Origin: Halosolutus halophilus
GTDB taxonomy: Archaea; Halobacteriota; Halobacteria; Halobacteriales; Natrialbaceae
NCBI RefSeq assembly: GCF_022869805.1
Contig: NZ_CP094974.1
Location: 2,108,001-2,172,000, forward strand
DNA: 64,000 nt
Reading direction: 5' to 3'
In this document: positions 46,154-55,791 of the stretch, in pieces
Position numbering within the stretch: the first letter of the stretch is position 1
Layout: each line of letters opens with the position of its first letter
Notes under the pieces: model-generated
What the model was told of the DNA's origin: nothing
The model's input: only the letters and a program-made list of their open reading frames with translations
Database searches by the model: none
Translations under genes and position numbers: made by a program

Positions 46154-47580
46154 GCGACAATCCCGGAATCGCGGCTGTCGGTACGTATATCCCGTCGATC
46201 AGGCTCACTGCCGAGGCGGTCGATGAGGCCTGGAACCGTTTCGACGGCCCTGGAATTCAGCAGACGGCCGTCCCGGATGCCGACGAGGACACGCTTACGA
46301 TGGCGGCGGCGGCCGCCCGGCGGGCGCTCGACGCAAGTGCCGTCGATGCTGGGGACGTCGCATCGGTTACGCTCGCGACGACCACGCCGCCACTGGAGGA
46401 GACGGATCTCTCGGTCCGACTCGCCGAGTTCCTCGCGCTCCCGGACGACGTTTCCCACGCGATGCGAACCCAGAGTACGAACGCGGGCATCGATGCCCTC
46501 GCTGAGGCGCACACGGACGACGGTCCGGCGCTCGTAGTCGCGAGCGACGCACCGCGGGGAGACCCGTCGAGCGCGATCGACCACGCTGCCGGCACCGGAG
46601 CGGCCGCGTTCGTCCTCACCGACGGCGGGGCCGCGGCGATCCGAGAGTCGTCGACCTACGCAACAGACTACCCCGGAACGCGCTTTCGGGAACCGGGCTC
46701 GCGAACCGTCGATTCCCTCGATATCGGAACCTACGAGCGGTCTGCGTACACGGACGTCATCGCCGGCGCGGTCGACGGTCTCGACGCCGATCCGGCTTCG
46801 TTCTCGGCGATCGCGCTCCAGGCACCGGACGGCAGGAGCCCCGGCCGCGCGGCTGGAGCGATCGGTGCTGATACGGACGCGGTGCAGAACTATGCGGTCG
46901 TCCACGATATCGGCGACGTCGGTGCGGCGAGCGTTCCGCTCTCCCTGGCAGCGGCGCTGGTCGATGACGCCGACGCGGTGTTGGCCGTCGGGCACGGAAG
47001 CGGCGCGACGGCGACTGCCCTGATCGTGGACCGGGAGGACACAATCCCCGGCTCGCCCGACTCGCTCGACTTGACGGGCAAGCGCACGGTCTCCTACAGC
47101 GAATACCTGCGGCTTCGCGGCGAGGTCACGCCCGGCGAACCGGCTGGCGGCGGCGCCTACGTGAGTGTTCCGTCGTGGAAGCGCTCGATCCCACAGCGAT
47201 ACCGGCTCGAGGCCGGTCGGTGTCCGTCCTGTGAGGCACTCAACTTCCTGCCAGACGGGGCCTGTCGCCGCTGTCACGAACTCGTTGAGTACGACTCCGT
47301 CCAGCTCGATCGCCGCGGGACCGTCGAGGCCGTCTCGGTCATCTCTCAAGGCGGTGCGCCACCCGAGTTCGCGGAGCTACAGGCTCGGTCGGGCGACTAT
47401 GCGACTGCTATCGTCGCCTTCGACGGTCCAGACGGTGACACGGCGAGCGCACCGTTGCTCGTCACCGATACCGAACCGACGACCGTCGAGGTCGGTGACC
47501 GAGTCGAAGCCACGATCCGACAGATCTACACCCAAGAGGGCGTGACGCGGTACGGCGTGAAGGTGCGACCGATCGACTGA
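46150..47580 (+). CDS. HMG-CoA synthase-like protein fused to a DUF35 zinc-ribbon/OB domain
   Basis: The start at 46150 overlaps the thiolase stop and gives MSDNPGIAAVGTYIPSIRL, a typical HMG-CoA synthase/KAS III opening. About 476 residues. The first 325 residues form a thiolase-like fold, but where the nucleophile Cys is expected the sequence reads MRTQSTNAGIDAL, with no Cys, so condensing activity is doubtful. From about 350 a DUF35 unit follows: zinc ribbon CPSCEALNF/CRRC and an OB-fold. DUF35 proteins bridge thiolase-fold enzymes. The protein may be a structural subunit of the thiolase made just before it. Confidence 0.85.
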   Translation: MSDNPGIAAVGTYIPSIRLTAEAVDEAWNRFDGPGIQQTAVPDADEDTLTMAAAAARRALDASAVDAGDVASVTLATTTPPLEETDLSVRLAEFLALPDDVSHAMRTQSTNAGIDALAEAHTDDGPALVVASDAPRGDPSSAIDHAAGTGAAAFVLTDGGAAAIRESSTYATDYPGTRFREPGSRTVDSLDIGTYERSAYTDVIAGAVDGLDADPASFSAIALQAPDGRSPGRAAGAIGADTDAVQNYAVVHDIGDVGAASVPLSLAAALVDDADAVLAVGHGSGATATALIVDREDTIPGSPDSLDLTGKRTVSYSEYLRLRGEVTPGEPAGGGAYVSVPSWKRSIPQRYRLEAGRCPSCEALNFLPDGACRRCHELVEYDSVQLDRRGTVEAVSVISQGGAPPEFAELQARSGDYATAIVAFDGPDGDTASAPLLVTDTEPTTVEVGDRVEATIRQIYTQEGVTRYGVKVRPID

Positions 47581-47692
47581 TCAGCCAACCAGGATATCGA
47601 CGGTCGATCGAACCGAACTTTATCTCGAAATGGATAGTTAAGAGCCCCAGTGGCGCGGCGGGCGTTGCCTCGAGCGTTTCTCTTTGTTTCGA

Positions 47693-48478
47693 CTACTCCT
47701 GGTGATGTCTCGTCCGTGCGATCCGGGGGACGCCCTCGACAGTGATTGTCTCGCCCTGAATGTACTGGGCAGCTGGACTCGCGAGGAACTGTGCGACGCG
47801 TGCGATCTCGTCCGGGACGCCGATCTGGCGGTCGGTCTTCTCAAGGTCGATGTCGTCCACCGAGATCCCCATCTGACTCTCAACTCCCTCCGTGGCGATC
47901 AGGCCGGGGGCGATACAGTTGACCTGGATTCCGTACTCCGCCCATTCATAAGCCAGCGTTCGGGTGAGGTTGTTCATCCCGGCCTTCGAGGCGGCGTAGT
48001 GGGCCATGTCCGGGGCGCCGTCGCGACCCGCGACCGACGAGATGTTGATGATGGTCCCGTCGCCGGCCTCTCGCATATACTCGCCGACGACTTGGATGCA
48101 GTTGAACGTCCCGTTCAGGTTAATGTCGACGATGGTCGACCAGGCGTTCTGGCTGAACTCCTCGAACGGGGCTCGGAAGCTCGCGCCGGCGTTATTGACT
48201 AGCACGTCGATGCTCCCGAACTCCTCGATGGTCGCCTCCGCGACGCTCTCGACCATGTCCCAGTCGGTGATGTCACACTCGACCGCGAGCGCCTTGCCCG
48301 GCCGGTCGCTCTCGTTGATGCCGTCAGCGACCGCCTCGAGGTCGTCTACTGATCGTGCACAGACGACGACGTTCACGCCGTTGTCCGCGTACCGTTCGGC
48401 GATCGCTCGGCCGATGCCGCTCGATGCCCCGGTCACGATCGCTGCCTCGCCGTCGATGTCGAACTCAGTTCCTGCCAT
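47693..48478 (-). CDS. Short-chain dehydrogenase/reductase
   Basis: The ATG at 48478 gives MAGTEFDIDGEAAIVTGAS; the frame is open upstream but without family features. About 261 residues. Cofactor motif GASSGIGRAIA, NNAGAS, catalytic Ser in NISSVAG and YAASK (Tyr, Lys) are all present. Likely NAD(P)-dependent 3-hydroxyacyl-CoA or alcohol oxidation within the cluster; exact substrate unknown. It converges on the HMG-CoA synthase-like gene. Confidence 0.93.
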   Translation of the reverse strand: MAGTEFDIDGEAAIVTGASSGIGRAIAERYADNGVNVVVCARSVDDLEAVADGINESDRPGKALAVECDITDWDMVESVAEATIEEFGSIDVLVNNAGASFRAPFEEFSQNAWSTIVDINLNGTFNCIQVVGEYMREAGDGTIINISSVAGRDGAPDMAHYAASKAGMNNLTRTLAYEWAEYGIQVNCIAPGLIATEGVESQMGISVDDIDLEKTDRQIGVPDEIARVAQFLASPAAQYIQGETITVEGVPRIARTRHHQE

Positions 48479-48637
48479 TGCTACGCCGGTGGTACGTAGA
48501 AGGCGCTTGTAAATCCGATTGGTTTCGAACTGATAGGACGGCGGCACTGACGGCGGGTTCGGATTACAGATCGTCCCCCACGAGCCTCGGTTTCGAGTCG
48601 AGTGTGAAACGGGAGCCGCCTGGGTCGGCGCGCCTGG

Positions 48638-49807
48638 TTACTGTTCGGTGGAGAAGATAGCCATCTGGTGGAATTGCCCGAGGTTGGCACCCCAGGAATG
48701 TGAGAGCCCCTTCTCGGCGCCCTCGATCTGGCGCTCGCCCGCCTCGCCCATCAGCTGCAAGACGACTTCCGAGTGGCGCGCGAGCGACGCACAGATCCCT
48801 GAGTTCGTCGTGAACGTCCCGCCGGAGGGGTTAACCGGAATGTCGCCGTCGACGTCGGTTACCCCCTCACGGACGAGGTGCTTGGCCTCCCCCTTCTCGC
48901 AGAATCCGAGCGCCTCGTACTCGATCATCTCGAACGGGATGTAGGGGTTGAACGTCTCCGCGACATCGAACTCCTCGCGCGGGTCCTCGATCCCGGCGTC
49001 TGCGTAGACCTCCTCTGAGAGTTCCTTCAGTTTCGGGAACCAGTCGTACGTCCGATACCCGCTCCAGAACGTGTTACTGGTGCTGCCGATCTCGTCGATC
49101 CAGACTGGGTTATCCCGGACCTCGTGGGCGACGTCCTCGCTCACGACGACCATCGCTGCGGCCCCGGAGGAGACAGGACAGGTCATCGCCCGACGGAGCG
49201 GCCAGCAGACCATCGGCGAATCGAGGATCTCCTCGACAGTCCGCTCTTCGTTCCGGTGGGCGTAGGGGTTCCGAGCGGCTGCACGGTAGTTCTTCGCCGC
49301 GACCTCGGCGAAGTCCTCTTCGGTCGCCCCCGAGATCTCCATGTACCCCGAACTCGGCAGCGCGCCCATCTGGATCGCCGTGACGAAGTTGCGCTCGAAC
49401 AGCGGGTCGGCGTTCGTGTTCATCACGGGCTGGGCCTCGACGACCGAGTCGAACGACGGGGAGCCGTAGACAACCGCGACGTCGTACTTGCCGGAGGCAA
49501 CGTACTCGTGGGCGACCTTGACGCCGCTCCCACCGGCCGTCCCACCGGTGTTGATGCTCAGGACGGGCACGTCGTCGCCCATTCCAAGCACCTCGAGCGT
49601 TCGCTCGACGCGGAAGGTCCCCTCGAAGCCGTCGACGGTACAGAACATCGTCGCGTCTACGTCGTCCGCCTCGATAGAGGCGTGATCGAGGGCATTGCTC
49701 ACCGCGGTGAATGCCTGTTCCTCCTTTGACTGGGTCGAGTGGCGGTAGTCCGTGAAACTCTCGGGTTCGGAATACCCGACTCCGGCCACGGCGACGTCGC
49801 GACTCAT
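48638..49807 (-). CDS. Thiolase-fold protein lacking catalytic Cys and His (possible Ltp2-type aldolase)
   Basis: The 389-residue protein has the thiolase fold and opening (VAVAGVGYSE), but the nucleophile position reads INTGGTAGGSG with no Cys, and the GHP-x-GATG motif is replaced by FTTNSGICAS. A thiolase reaction is therefore unlikely. Ltp2-type steroid side-chain aldolases are thiolase-fold proteins with a remodelled active site that need a DUF35 partner; a DUF35 gene lies two genes upstream. It overlaps the next thiolase-like gene by four bases. Retro-aldol activity is inferred. Confidence 0.85.
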   Translation of the reverse strand: MSRDVAVAGVGYSEPESFTDYRHSTQSKEEQAFTAVSNALDHASIEADDVDATMFCTVDGFEGTFRVERTLEVLGMGDDVPVLSINTGGTAGGSGVKVAHEYVASGKYDVAVVYGSPSFDSVVEAQPVMNTNADPLFERNFVTAIQMGALPSSGYMEISGATEEDFAEVAAKNYRAAARNPYAHRNEERTVEEILDSPMVCWPLRRAMTCPVSSGAAAMVVVSEDVAHEVRDNPVWIDEIGSTSNTFWSGYRTYDWFPKLKELSEEVYADAGIEDPREEFDVAETFNPYIPFEMIEYEALGFCEKGEAKHLVREGVTDVDGDIPVNPSGGTFTTNSGICASLARHSEVVLQLMGEAGERQIEGAEKGLSHSWGANLGQFHQMAIFSTEQ

Positions 49808-50946
49808 GCTGCACCTCCTTCGAGGACCAACACGGCGTCCGTCCGACCCGGCTCGCCCAGGTGCATATCGTTGTCGGCGAGGAGAACTCGATCGGCGTCG
49901 ACGTCTCCCAGCTCGCCTTCGATGACCTGCGAGGCGGCGATCGCCCGGTAAATACCGCCCGCGTTGGGCGGGCTGGTTGCCAGCGGTCCGCCCGAGAGAT
50001 TCACCGGGAAGGAACCGCCGGCGGCGGTGACGCCGTCTTCGACCAGTGAGACGCTCGCTCCTTCCTCACAGAGGCCCAGCGCCTCGTAACTCGTCAACTC
50101 GAGGGTGGGCGAGTAGGCGGCGATCTCGGCGGCGTCGACGTCGTCGATGGAGACGCCGGCCTCATCGAACGCGGCCGCTGCGGCCTTCTCCAGCGTGGGC
50201 TGTTCGAGCCGTCGGCTCATCTCGCGGTACCAGTACCGGTCCGTGCTGAGACCGGTTCCGCTGATCCAGGAGCGGGCGTTGCCCTTCGCTTCGGCGACCT
50301 CTTCGCTGACGAGGACGCAGACCGCCGCCCCGAAGGAGTTCGGTCGGAGCATCAGTTCGGTGAGGGGCCCGACCACCCGCTCGGCGTCGAGGATCTCGTC
50401 GACCGAGTAGGCCTCTTGCCGGTGCGCGACGTCGTTTTCTGCCGCCGCTTCGTAGTTCTTCGCCGCCACGCGTGCAAGCTCGTCGACAGTGACGCCTCGT
50501 TCCTCCTGGTGGGCCGTCGCCAGTAGTCCGAAGGACTGGTCGTTGCTCTGCCCGAACGGCCGGTGGTACAGCGCCTCGTGAGACGTCCAGCTGAGCTTTC
50601 GGGGGTCTGCACGAACGGAATCCGTCGCGACGATCGAGACGATGTCCGCTTTCCCAGAGAGGATCTTCGCCGTCGCCTGGTGAATCGCGCTGCCGCCGCC
50701 GTTCTGGACACGCATGAAGGGCTTTCGGTAACCACCCGCGGCGGACACCCGCTGTCCGTCACTGATAGCGGCACCGTCGTAGGTGTCCTGTCCAGTATAG
50801 ATGACCGAATCGAGCTCTTCGTGCGTCACGTCCGCGTTCTCGAGCGCGGCCATCGACGCCTCCAACATCATCTCCGTGTCGGAACGCTGGCCGGTGTCTC
50901 CCTCGAAGCCGTACGTTGCGTGACCGGCGATCGCTACTCTATCCAT
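49804..50946 (-). CDS. Second thiolase-fold protein lacking catalytic Cys and His
   Basis: The 380-residue protein resembles the preceding entry. The nucleophile region is VQNGGGSAIHQ and the GHP region is LATSPPNAGG, so both catalytic residues are missing. The two overlapping genes probably encode a heteromeric pair. An upstream DUF35 gene (51034-51531) with an 87-base gap is the likely third subunit. A role as scaffold or aldolase subunit is inferred from steroid-degrading systems. Confidence 0.85.
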   Translation of the reverse strand: MDRVAIAGHATYGFEGDTGQRSDTEMMLEASMAALENADVTHEELDSVIYTGQDTYDGAAISDGQRVSAAGGYRKPFMRVQNGGGSAIHQATAKILSGKADIVSIVATDSVRADPRKLSWTSHEALYHRPFGQSNDQSFGLLATAHQEERGVTVDELARVAAKNYEAAAENDVAHRQEAYSVDEILDAERVVGPLTELMLRPNSFGAAVCVLVSEEVAEAKGNARSWISGTGLSTDRYWYREMSRRLEQPTLEKAAAAAFDEAGVSIDDVDAAEIAAYSPTLELTSYEALGLCEEGASVSLVEDGVTAAGGSFPVNLSGGPLATSPPNAGGIYRAIAASQVIEGELGDVDADRVLLADNDMHLGEPGRTDAVLVLEGGAA

Positions 50947-51033
50947 CTGTTTGTGCCTCCACTTGTTGGTTCTCGTTCATTGTGTGTTTTGGTATTCTGT
51001 CCGTGTTTAGCTGCGATACCGTTCGATGCGTGC

Positions 51034-51531
51034 TCATTCTACTGGTCGCCAGTGGCTGATGTCACGGATGTGGCCCTCGCGCTCGTCCGCCCAGACCGGT
51101 TCGACCTCGGTCCCCTTGTGGAGTTTCTCGACCAGTTCGTAGTGGTCGTCGTACTCGATGTCGTCAATAAAGTGTAACAGACAGATATCGGAGTCGTCGA
51201 TCCGTATCGCTGCGGTGATGTACGGCGGTTCCGGGAGGTTCTCGAACTCGAAGAAACACGCCGTGTAACTCTCGACGATGCCGCGTTGTTCGACCTCTAC
51301 CCACTCGTCAGTCTCGACGTAACACTCGACACAGACCGATTGTGGCGGGACGAACGTCGCACCACACTCGGGACACCGTTTCCCGAGGAGCTTCTTGTCT
51401 TCGATTGCGTCGAAGAATTTCCGATTGTCCTCGCCGATATTCAGCGAGAAGTCGAGGTCCCAGTGAAACGGATACTTATATTCTGGATTCACATCGCCAG
51501 TTTGAACTGATGGGTCTGGTTCGTCGGCCAT
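51034..51531 (-). CDS. DUF35 zinc-ribbon/OB-fold protein
   Basis: The ATG at 51531 gives MADEPDPSV; the upstream frame lacks family features. About 165 residues: an N-terminal helix (NRKFFDAIEDKKLLGKRC), a zinc ribbon (CPECGATF, CVECY) and an OB-fold (GIVESYTACFFEFENL). DUF35 proteins join thiolase-fold enzymes and can channel acyl-CoA. It heads the leftward set with the two Cys-less thiolase-fold genes. About 225 bases without a gene lie upstream. Confidence 0.9.
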   Translation of the reverse strand: MADEPDPSVQTGDVNPEYKYPFHWDLDFSLNIGEDNRKFFDAIEDKKLLGKRCPECGATFVPPQSVCVECYVETDEWVEVEQRGIVESYTACFFEFENLPEPPYITAAIRIDDSDICLLHFIDDIEYDDHYELVEKLHKGTEVEPVWADEREGHIRDISHWRPVE

Positions 51532-51756
51532 ATTGTCAAGTGACACCTCGGAGTCGATGTATAAAAAACTTCCCTCGGGCGATGTTCCAGGGACCTCAAG
51601 GGCGCTGTTGCGAATTCGCCGAGATCGGTGCATGATACGATGGACACTCGATTCGCCACGGTTGAACGTCAGTGAGCACGGCGTTGCTGGTGGATCGCCG
51701 GACCGTCGAGACAAACGGGTAGGAGCGATAGAACAGTCGGCCCGAGAACGAGGTAG

Positions 51757-52143
51757 TTACCGCAACTCGAAGGCGACGAACGACTCGTCACCGACACTAC
51801 TCGCGGTGGCCGATACCAGTGCACCCGATTCCACCGTGTCGTCGTCCGGATCGATATTGAGGAGCCGACCGGTGAGCCTGACCGGGCCAAACTTGGCGAC
51901 AGCGAGCACGTACGGGGCCGCCTCGGCGAACGCGGGTGCTGGAACCCTGATCGTCGTCATCGCGACGATCTCGCCGACGTCGGGCAGGGGCTGGCGCTCG
52001 AGGTCCGTCGCCCCGCAATCCGGACAGCCGTACCGCGGCGGCAGTGACGCGTGACCATTCATGCACTTGAGGTAGTAGCCCTTCCCGTCGGCCAGTGCAT
52101 TGAGGAACGTGTCGAACGCCGTCTCGACGGATTCGTCGCTCAT
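51757..52143 (-). CDS. DUF35 zinc-ribbon/OB-fold protein paired with a thiolase
   Basis: The 128-residue protein has a zinc-ribbon with one half altered (CMNGH in place of a Cys pair; CPDCGATD intact) and an OB-fold (GEIVAMTTIRVPAPAF). Its start overlaps the stop of the thiolase gene upstream by four bases, so it is almost certainly that enzyme's partner. Confidence 0.9.
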   Translation of the reverse strand: MSDESVETAFDTFLNALADGKGYYLKCMNGHASLPPRYGCPDCGATDLERQPLPDVGEIVAMTTIRVPAPAFAEAAPYVLAVAKFGPVRLTGRLLNIDPDDDTVESGALVSATASSVGDESFVAFELR

Positions 52144-53306
52144 TCGACCACCTCCAAGACATGGACGACAGCACTCGCGACGGTCGCCCCCGCGTTGTGC
52201 GTGACGGCTGTCTCGGCGTCGGCCACGGCGTCGCTGTTGACGTGCTCGCCGCGGAGCAACTTCGTTAGTTCGACGAGCTGGGCTGCGCCAGTCGCCCCGA
52301 CTGGATGACCCTTCGCTTTCAGGCCACCCGAGAGGTTCACCGGCAGGTCGCCGTCACGGGTTGTCTCGCCGTCGCGGGCGGCACGGTACCCAGTGCCCGG
52401 CTCGTAGAAGCCTAGGGATTCGATGGCGAGCACCTCTGCGATGGTGAAGCAGTCATGAACCTCGGCGACGTCGATGTCGTCAGGGCCGACGTTGGCGTCG
52501 GTGTAGGCGTCCTCGGCCGCCTGCTCCGCGGCCGGTGTCCGCGTCAGCGACTCGCGGCCCTGAAGCGAGAGGCTGTCGGTGCCCTGGCCGCTGCCGGTGA
52601 CGGCAATGGACGCGTCAAGGTCGTTTGCCTCGGCATAGTCCTCGCCGGTCAGGACCAGCGCACTCGCCCCGTCGGTGATTGGGCTGGCATCGTAGAGCCC
52701 CACGGGGTCGGCGACCATGGGGGCCTCAAGCACGTCATCGATGTCGATGGCCTGCTGGTACTGAGCCAACTCGTTCTCGACGGCGTTGGCATGATTCTTC
52801 ACGGCGATGTGGGCCAAGTCGGTCCGGTCGGCGTCGTGAGCCGCGAAGTAGGCGTCGGTCATCATGGCATAGGCACCGGGGAAGGTCAGGCCGGCCCGCC
52901 CCTCGTACAGTTCGTCTCCAGCGGTGGCGAGTGCCTCTGTGGTGCTCGCAGTCGATAGGTTCGTCATCCGTTCCATCCCACCGACGAGTATCACGTCCGC
53001 TTGCCCGGCACGGATTTTTGAAACCGCCTCACGTACAGCAACTCCGCTTGAGGCACATGCGCTCTCGAATCGTGTCGCCGGAGCGGTGACTCCGGCGGCG
53101 TCGGCCATCAACGGTCCATGGTGGTTCTGTTTCTCGGCAAATGCTCCCATGAAGTTCCCATAGAACAGTGCATCCACGTCGTCGCAAGGGACGCCGGCGT
53201 CGTCCAGCGCGACGCAACTGGCTTCGCCGAACAGTTCGCGCCCGGTCGTCTCGGGGTGGCTTCCGAACGGCGTCATTCCGACGCCCGCTATTCTCACAGC
53301 TGTCAT
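52140..53306 (-). CDS. Thiolase-family acyl-CoA acyltransferase
   Basis: The 388-residue protein keeps the nucleophile Cys (FESACASSGVA) and GHPVGATGAAQ; the final motif is HNAGATV, again the SCP2-thiolase pattern. It probably performs thiolytic cleavage and is coupled to the small DUF35 protein downstream. It is divergent from the second acyl-CoA dehydrogenase. Confidence 0.92.
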   Translation of the reverse strand: MTAVRIAGVGMTPFGSHPETTGRELFGEASCVALDDAGVPCDDVDALFYGNFMGAFAEKQNHHGPLMADAAGVTAPATRFESACASSGVAVREAVSKIRAGQADVILVGGMERMTNLSTASTTEALATAGDELYEGRAGLTFPGAYAMMTDAYFAAHDADRTDLAHIAVKNHANAVENELAQYQQAIDIDDVLEAPMVADPVGLYDASPITDGASALVLTGEDYAEANDLDASIAVTGSGQGTDSLSLQGRESLTRTPAAEQAAEDAYTDANVGPDDIDVAEVHDCFTIAEVLAIESLGFYEPGTGYRAARDGETTRDGDLPVNLSGGLKAKGHPVGATGAAQLVELTKLLRGEHVNSDAVADAETAVTHNAGATVASAVVHVLEVVE

Positions 53307-53462
53307 TACTGTGGCTACCGATGAGCGTTGCTCATTCTTCAGCGTTCCGCATGGCCCTCCTATTGGACTTCCTATGGCGGTTGCACGGGGGGCAATCGAC
53401 GATTCATCACTATTCCAGGTCGGACGAGAAGTCTTAACTTGGCGCGCCCGAATCAGGGAGAT

Positions 53463-54605
53463 ATGCTCGCACTCTCAGACGAACAGCGGCTGGTGGTATC
53501 TTCACTGGAACAACTCGCCGAGGAGGAGTTCGCTGACGACGCGTTCACTTGGGAGGGAGACTTGCCGACCGAGAACGTCGAATTGCTCGCCGAGCAGGGC
53601 TTCCTAGGAATCAACATAGCCGAGGAGTACGGCGGCGGCGGCATGTCCGAGTTTGAGGCCATGCTCAGTATCGAGGCTGTCGGTCGAATCTGTCCGGATA
53701 CGGCCGAGTACCTATACAATCAGCAGATGGTTGCCCCACGCGCGATTGAGATGTTCGGCTCCGAGGCGGTCAAAGAACGGTATCTCCCCGGCGTCACCTC
53801 GGGAGAGAAGAGCATCGCAGTCGCCATCTCTGAACCAGAAGCCGGCTCGGATGTCGGTTCAATGTCAACAACGGTTGAGGAGGTCGACGACGACCTCGTG
53901 CTCAACGGCGAGAAGATCTGGGTCAGCCACGTTGAACATGCCAGCGCGGCCGTCGTCTGGGCGAAGTTCCCCGAGGGGCTTGGCTCGCTTGTACTCGATT
54001 TTGATGATCACGCTGACGGCATCGAGATTGCCCAGGACTACACGAACATGGCCGACCACGTACAGACACAGTTCTATATGGAGGACATCGTTATTCCCGA
54101 AGAGAACGTCCTCACCCGTGGCCCAGATGGGTTCAAGAATCAGCTCAAAGCGCTCAACTGGGAACGGCTAGGCAGCGCAACCCTCTCGAACGCCATCGCT
54201 GGCTGTGCGATCGACCATGCTCTCGACTACGCTGACCAGCGTGAACAGTTCGGCCAGTCCATCGGTGACTTCCAGGGCATCGAGTGGAAGCTTGCGGACA
54301 TGGTGAAAGAACTCGAACAGTCGCGCGCCCTCACCTACCGCGCGGCGACCAACGCCCACGAGCAGGGCCGGATTCCGGACCGCCTCGACGCTTCACTCGC
54401 CAAACTCACCTCCGGCGAGATGGTGGAGTCCGTTGTCAGCGAGGCCCTCCAGATCCATGGCGCCAACGGCTACCAGCGGGAACATCCCCTCGAGTACCTC
54501 TACCGACTCGCCCGCGGCCGGCGGCTGGCCGCCGGCACCGACGAAATCCAAAAGAACACGATCGCGAGCGTCCTGAAGAAGGACGGCCGACCCTCCCTAA
54601 CCTGA
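53463..54605 (+). CDS. Acyl-CoA dehydrogenase
   Basis: The ATG at 53463 gives MLALSDEQRLVVSSLEQLA, a normal opening; the frame is open upstream without family sequence. About 380 residues with ISEPEAGSDVG, REQFGQSIGDFQGIEWKLAD and the C-terminal AAGTDEIQKN. Its sequence differs clearly from the copy at 43.7 kb, so the two may act on different intermediates or pair as a heterotetramer, as known for steroid side-chain dehydrogenases. Confidence 0.94.
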   Translation: MLALSDEQRLVVSSLEQLAEEEFADDAFTWEGDLPTENVELLAEQGFLGINIAEEYGGGGMSEFEAMLSIEAVGRICPDTAEYLYNQQMVAPRAIEMFGSEAVKERYLPGVTSGEKSIAVAISEPEAGSDVGSMSTTVEEVDDDLVLNGEKIWVSHVEHASAAVVWAKFPEGLGSLVLDFDDHADGIEIAQDYTNMADHVQTQFYMEDIVIPEENVLTRGPDGFKNQLKALNWERLGSATLSNAIAGCAIDHALDYADQREQFGQSIGDFQGIEWKLADMVKELEQSRALTYRAATNAHEQGRIPDRLDASLAKLTSGEMVESVVSEALQIHGANGYQREHPLEYLYRLARGRRLAAGTDEIQKNTIASVLKKDGRPSLT

Positions 54606-54825
54606 GTCGCTCGACGACTACTGGAATCGCTCGACATCTTCGTTTCATTCGAAGCCTGTCAGCTCCGCTCTCGACGTGGAACTACCGAGCGGTACATCCG
54701 TCCGTGCGCGCTCTCTGCTAGTCGAACACGGTTGTAACTCGCGGGACATCAGTAACAACTCAAGGGGCGATAGAACGATTCACCTGCCAGCTTCCGGTCC
54801 CGACACCAACGACGAACCGGGCTCG

Positions 54826-55605
54826 TCAGGAGTAGTCCCGGTCGTACTCGGGTTCACGCCGCTCGCTGAACGCGGCGATAGCCTCCTCGTGTTCCTCATC
54901 GTTCACGCATTCCCACTGATACTCGATCGCCCGCTCGCAGTACTCTTCGAACGACAGGGATGGGTCGATCAGTGCCTTCGTCTTCCGAACTGCGTGGGCG
55001 GGATTGTCGAGCAGTTCGTCGACCAGGTCGTACGCGCCGTCGAGCGGATCCTCGTCGACGTCGACAGCAAGGCCGAGGTCAAGGGCATCGTCGGAGGTGA
55101 TGTCTCGGCCGGTCAGCAGGTACTCGCGGGCCTTCGACTCGCCGATGAGCTTCGGCAGGAGCCAGGCGCCGCCATCGCCGGGGACCAGACCGACCGTCAC
55201 GAATCCCTGTCGCAGTTTCACATCGGGGCTGACCACGCGCAGGTCACACCCCAATGTGAAGTCGCAGCCAGCGCCGATCGCGGCCCCGGAGACGGCGGCG
55301 ACTGTCGGCAGTTCGATCGAACGGAGCTGGCGAACCACGTTCTGGGCCTTCCAGAGGAACCCGGCATACTCCTCCTTCGATCCGTCGCTCCAGTCAGGCA
55401 TCGAGCGTACGTCGGCGCCGGCACAGAACGCGTCGCCGGCACCCGTCAGAACGAGCGCGTAGACGCCGTCGTCCTCGTCGGCCCGACGGATGGCGTCGTT
55501 CAGTTCGTCAAGCGTCGTCTCTCGGAACGCGTTCTTGACGTCCGGGCGGTCGATCGTCAGCGTCGCGACGCCCTCGTCGACGGCATAGTCGATGTCGTCG
55601 TACAT
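54826..55605 (-). CDS. Enoyl-CoA hydratase/isomerase
   Basis: The ATG at 55605 is preceded by GGAGG at a good distance, which decides it over the GTG at 55623. About 259 residues. The oxyanion-hole segments GAGDAFCAGADVRSM and SGAAIGAGCDFTLGCDLRV are clear. Of the two catalytic acids usual for hydratases, the second region (GLVPGDGGAWLLPKLIGE) has Asp where Glu is common. It adds water to, or isomerises, an enoyl-CoA. Confidence 0.93.
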   Translation of the reverse strand: MYDDIDYAVDEGVATLTIDRPDVKNAFRETTLDELNDAIRRADEDDGVYALVLTGAGDAFCAGADVRSMPDWSDGSKEEYAGFLWKAQNVVRQLRSIELPTVAAVSGAAIGAGCDFTLGCDLRVVSPDVKLRQGFVTVGLVPGDGGAWLLPKLIGESKAREYLLTGRDITSDDALDLGLAVDVDEDPLDGAYDLVDELLDNPAHAVRKTKALIDPSLSFEEYCERAIEYQWECVNDEEHEEAIAAFSERREPEYDRDYS

Positions 55606-55791
55606 TTTCAAGCCTCCCACCAATTGCCACCAGTGTTCCAGACCGCGCGGCTCAATGGACTCTCGCCGGCAGCGTTCCTCAAGGGGCTCGTGCGTGTAGA
55701 CATGCTTTCATACGTGGATTACGCGCTGGCAAAAGCGTTTTGCTCGATGATGTCGAGCGGCGTCCCAAGAGCCGTCCAGCCCCGTAGACGC

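Noticed and set aside
45970-47349. 459-codon minus-strand frame opposite the thiolase and HMG-CoA synthase-like genes
   Set aside because: Arg-rich shadow of GC-rich coding DNA; the plus-strand genes have clear catalytic and structural motifs.
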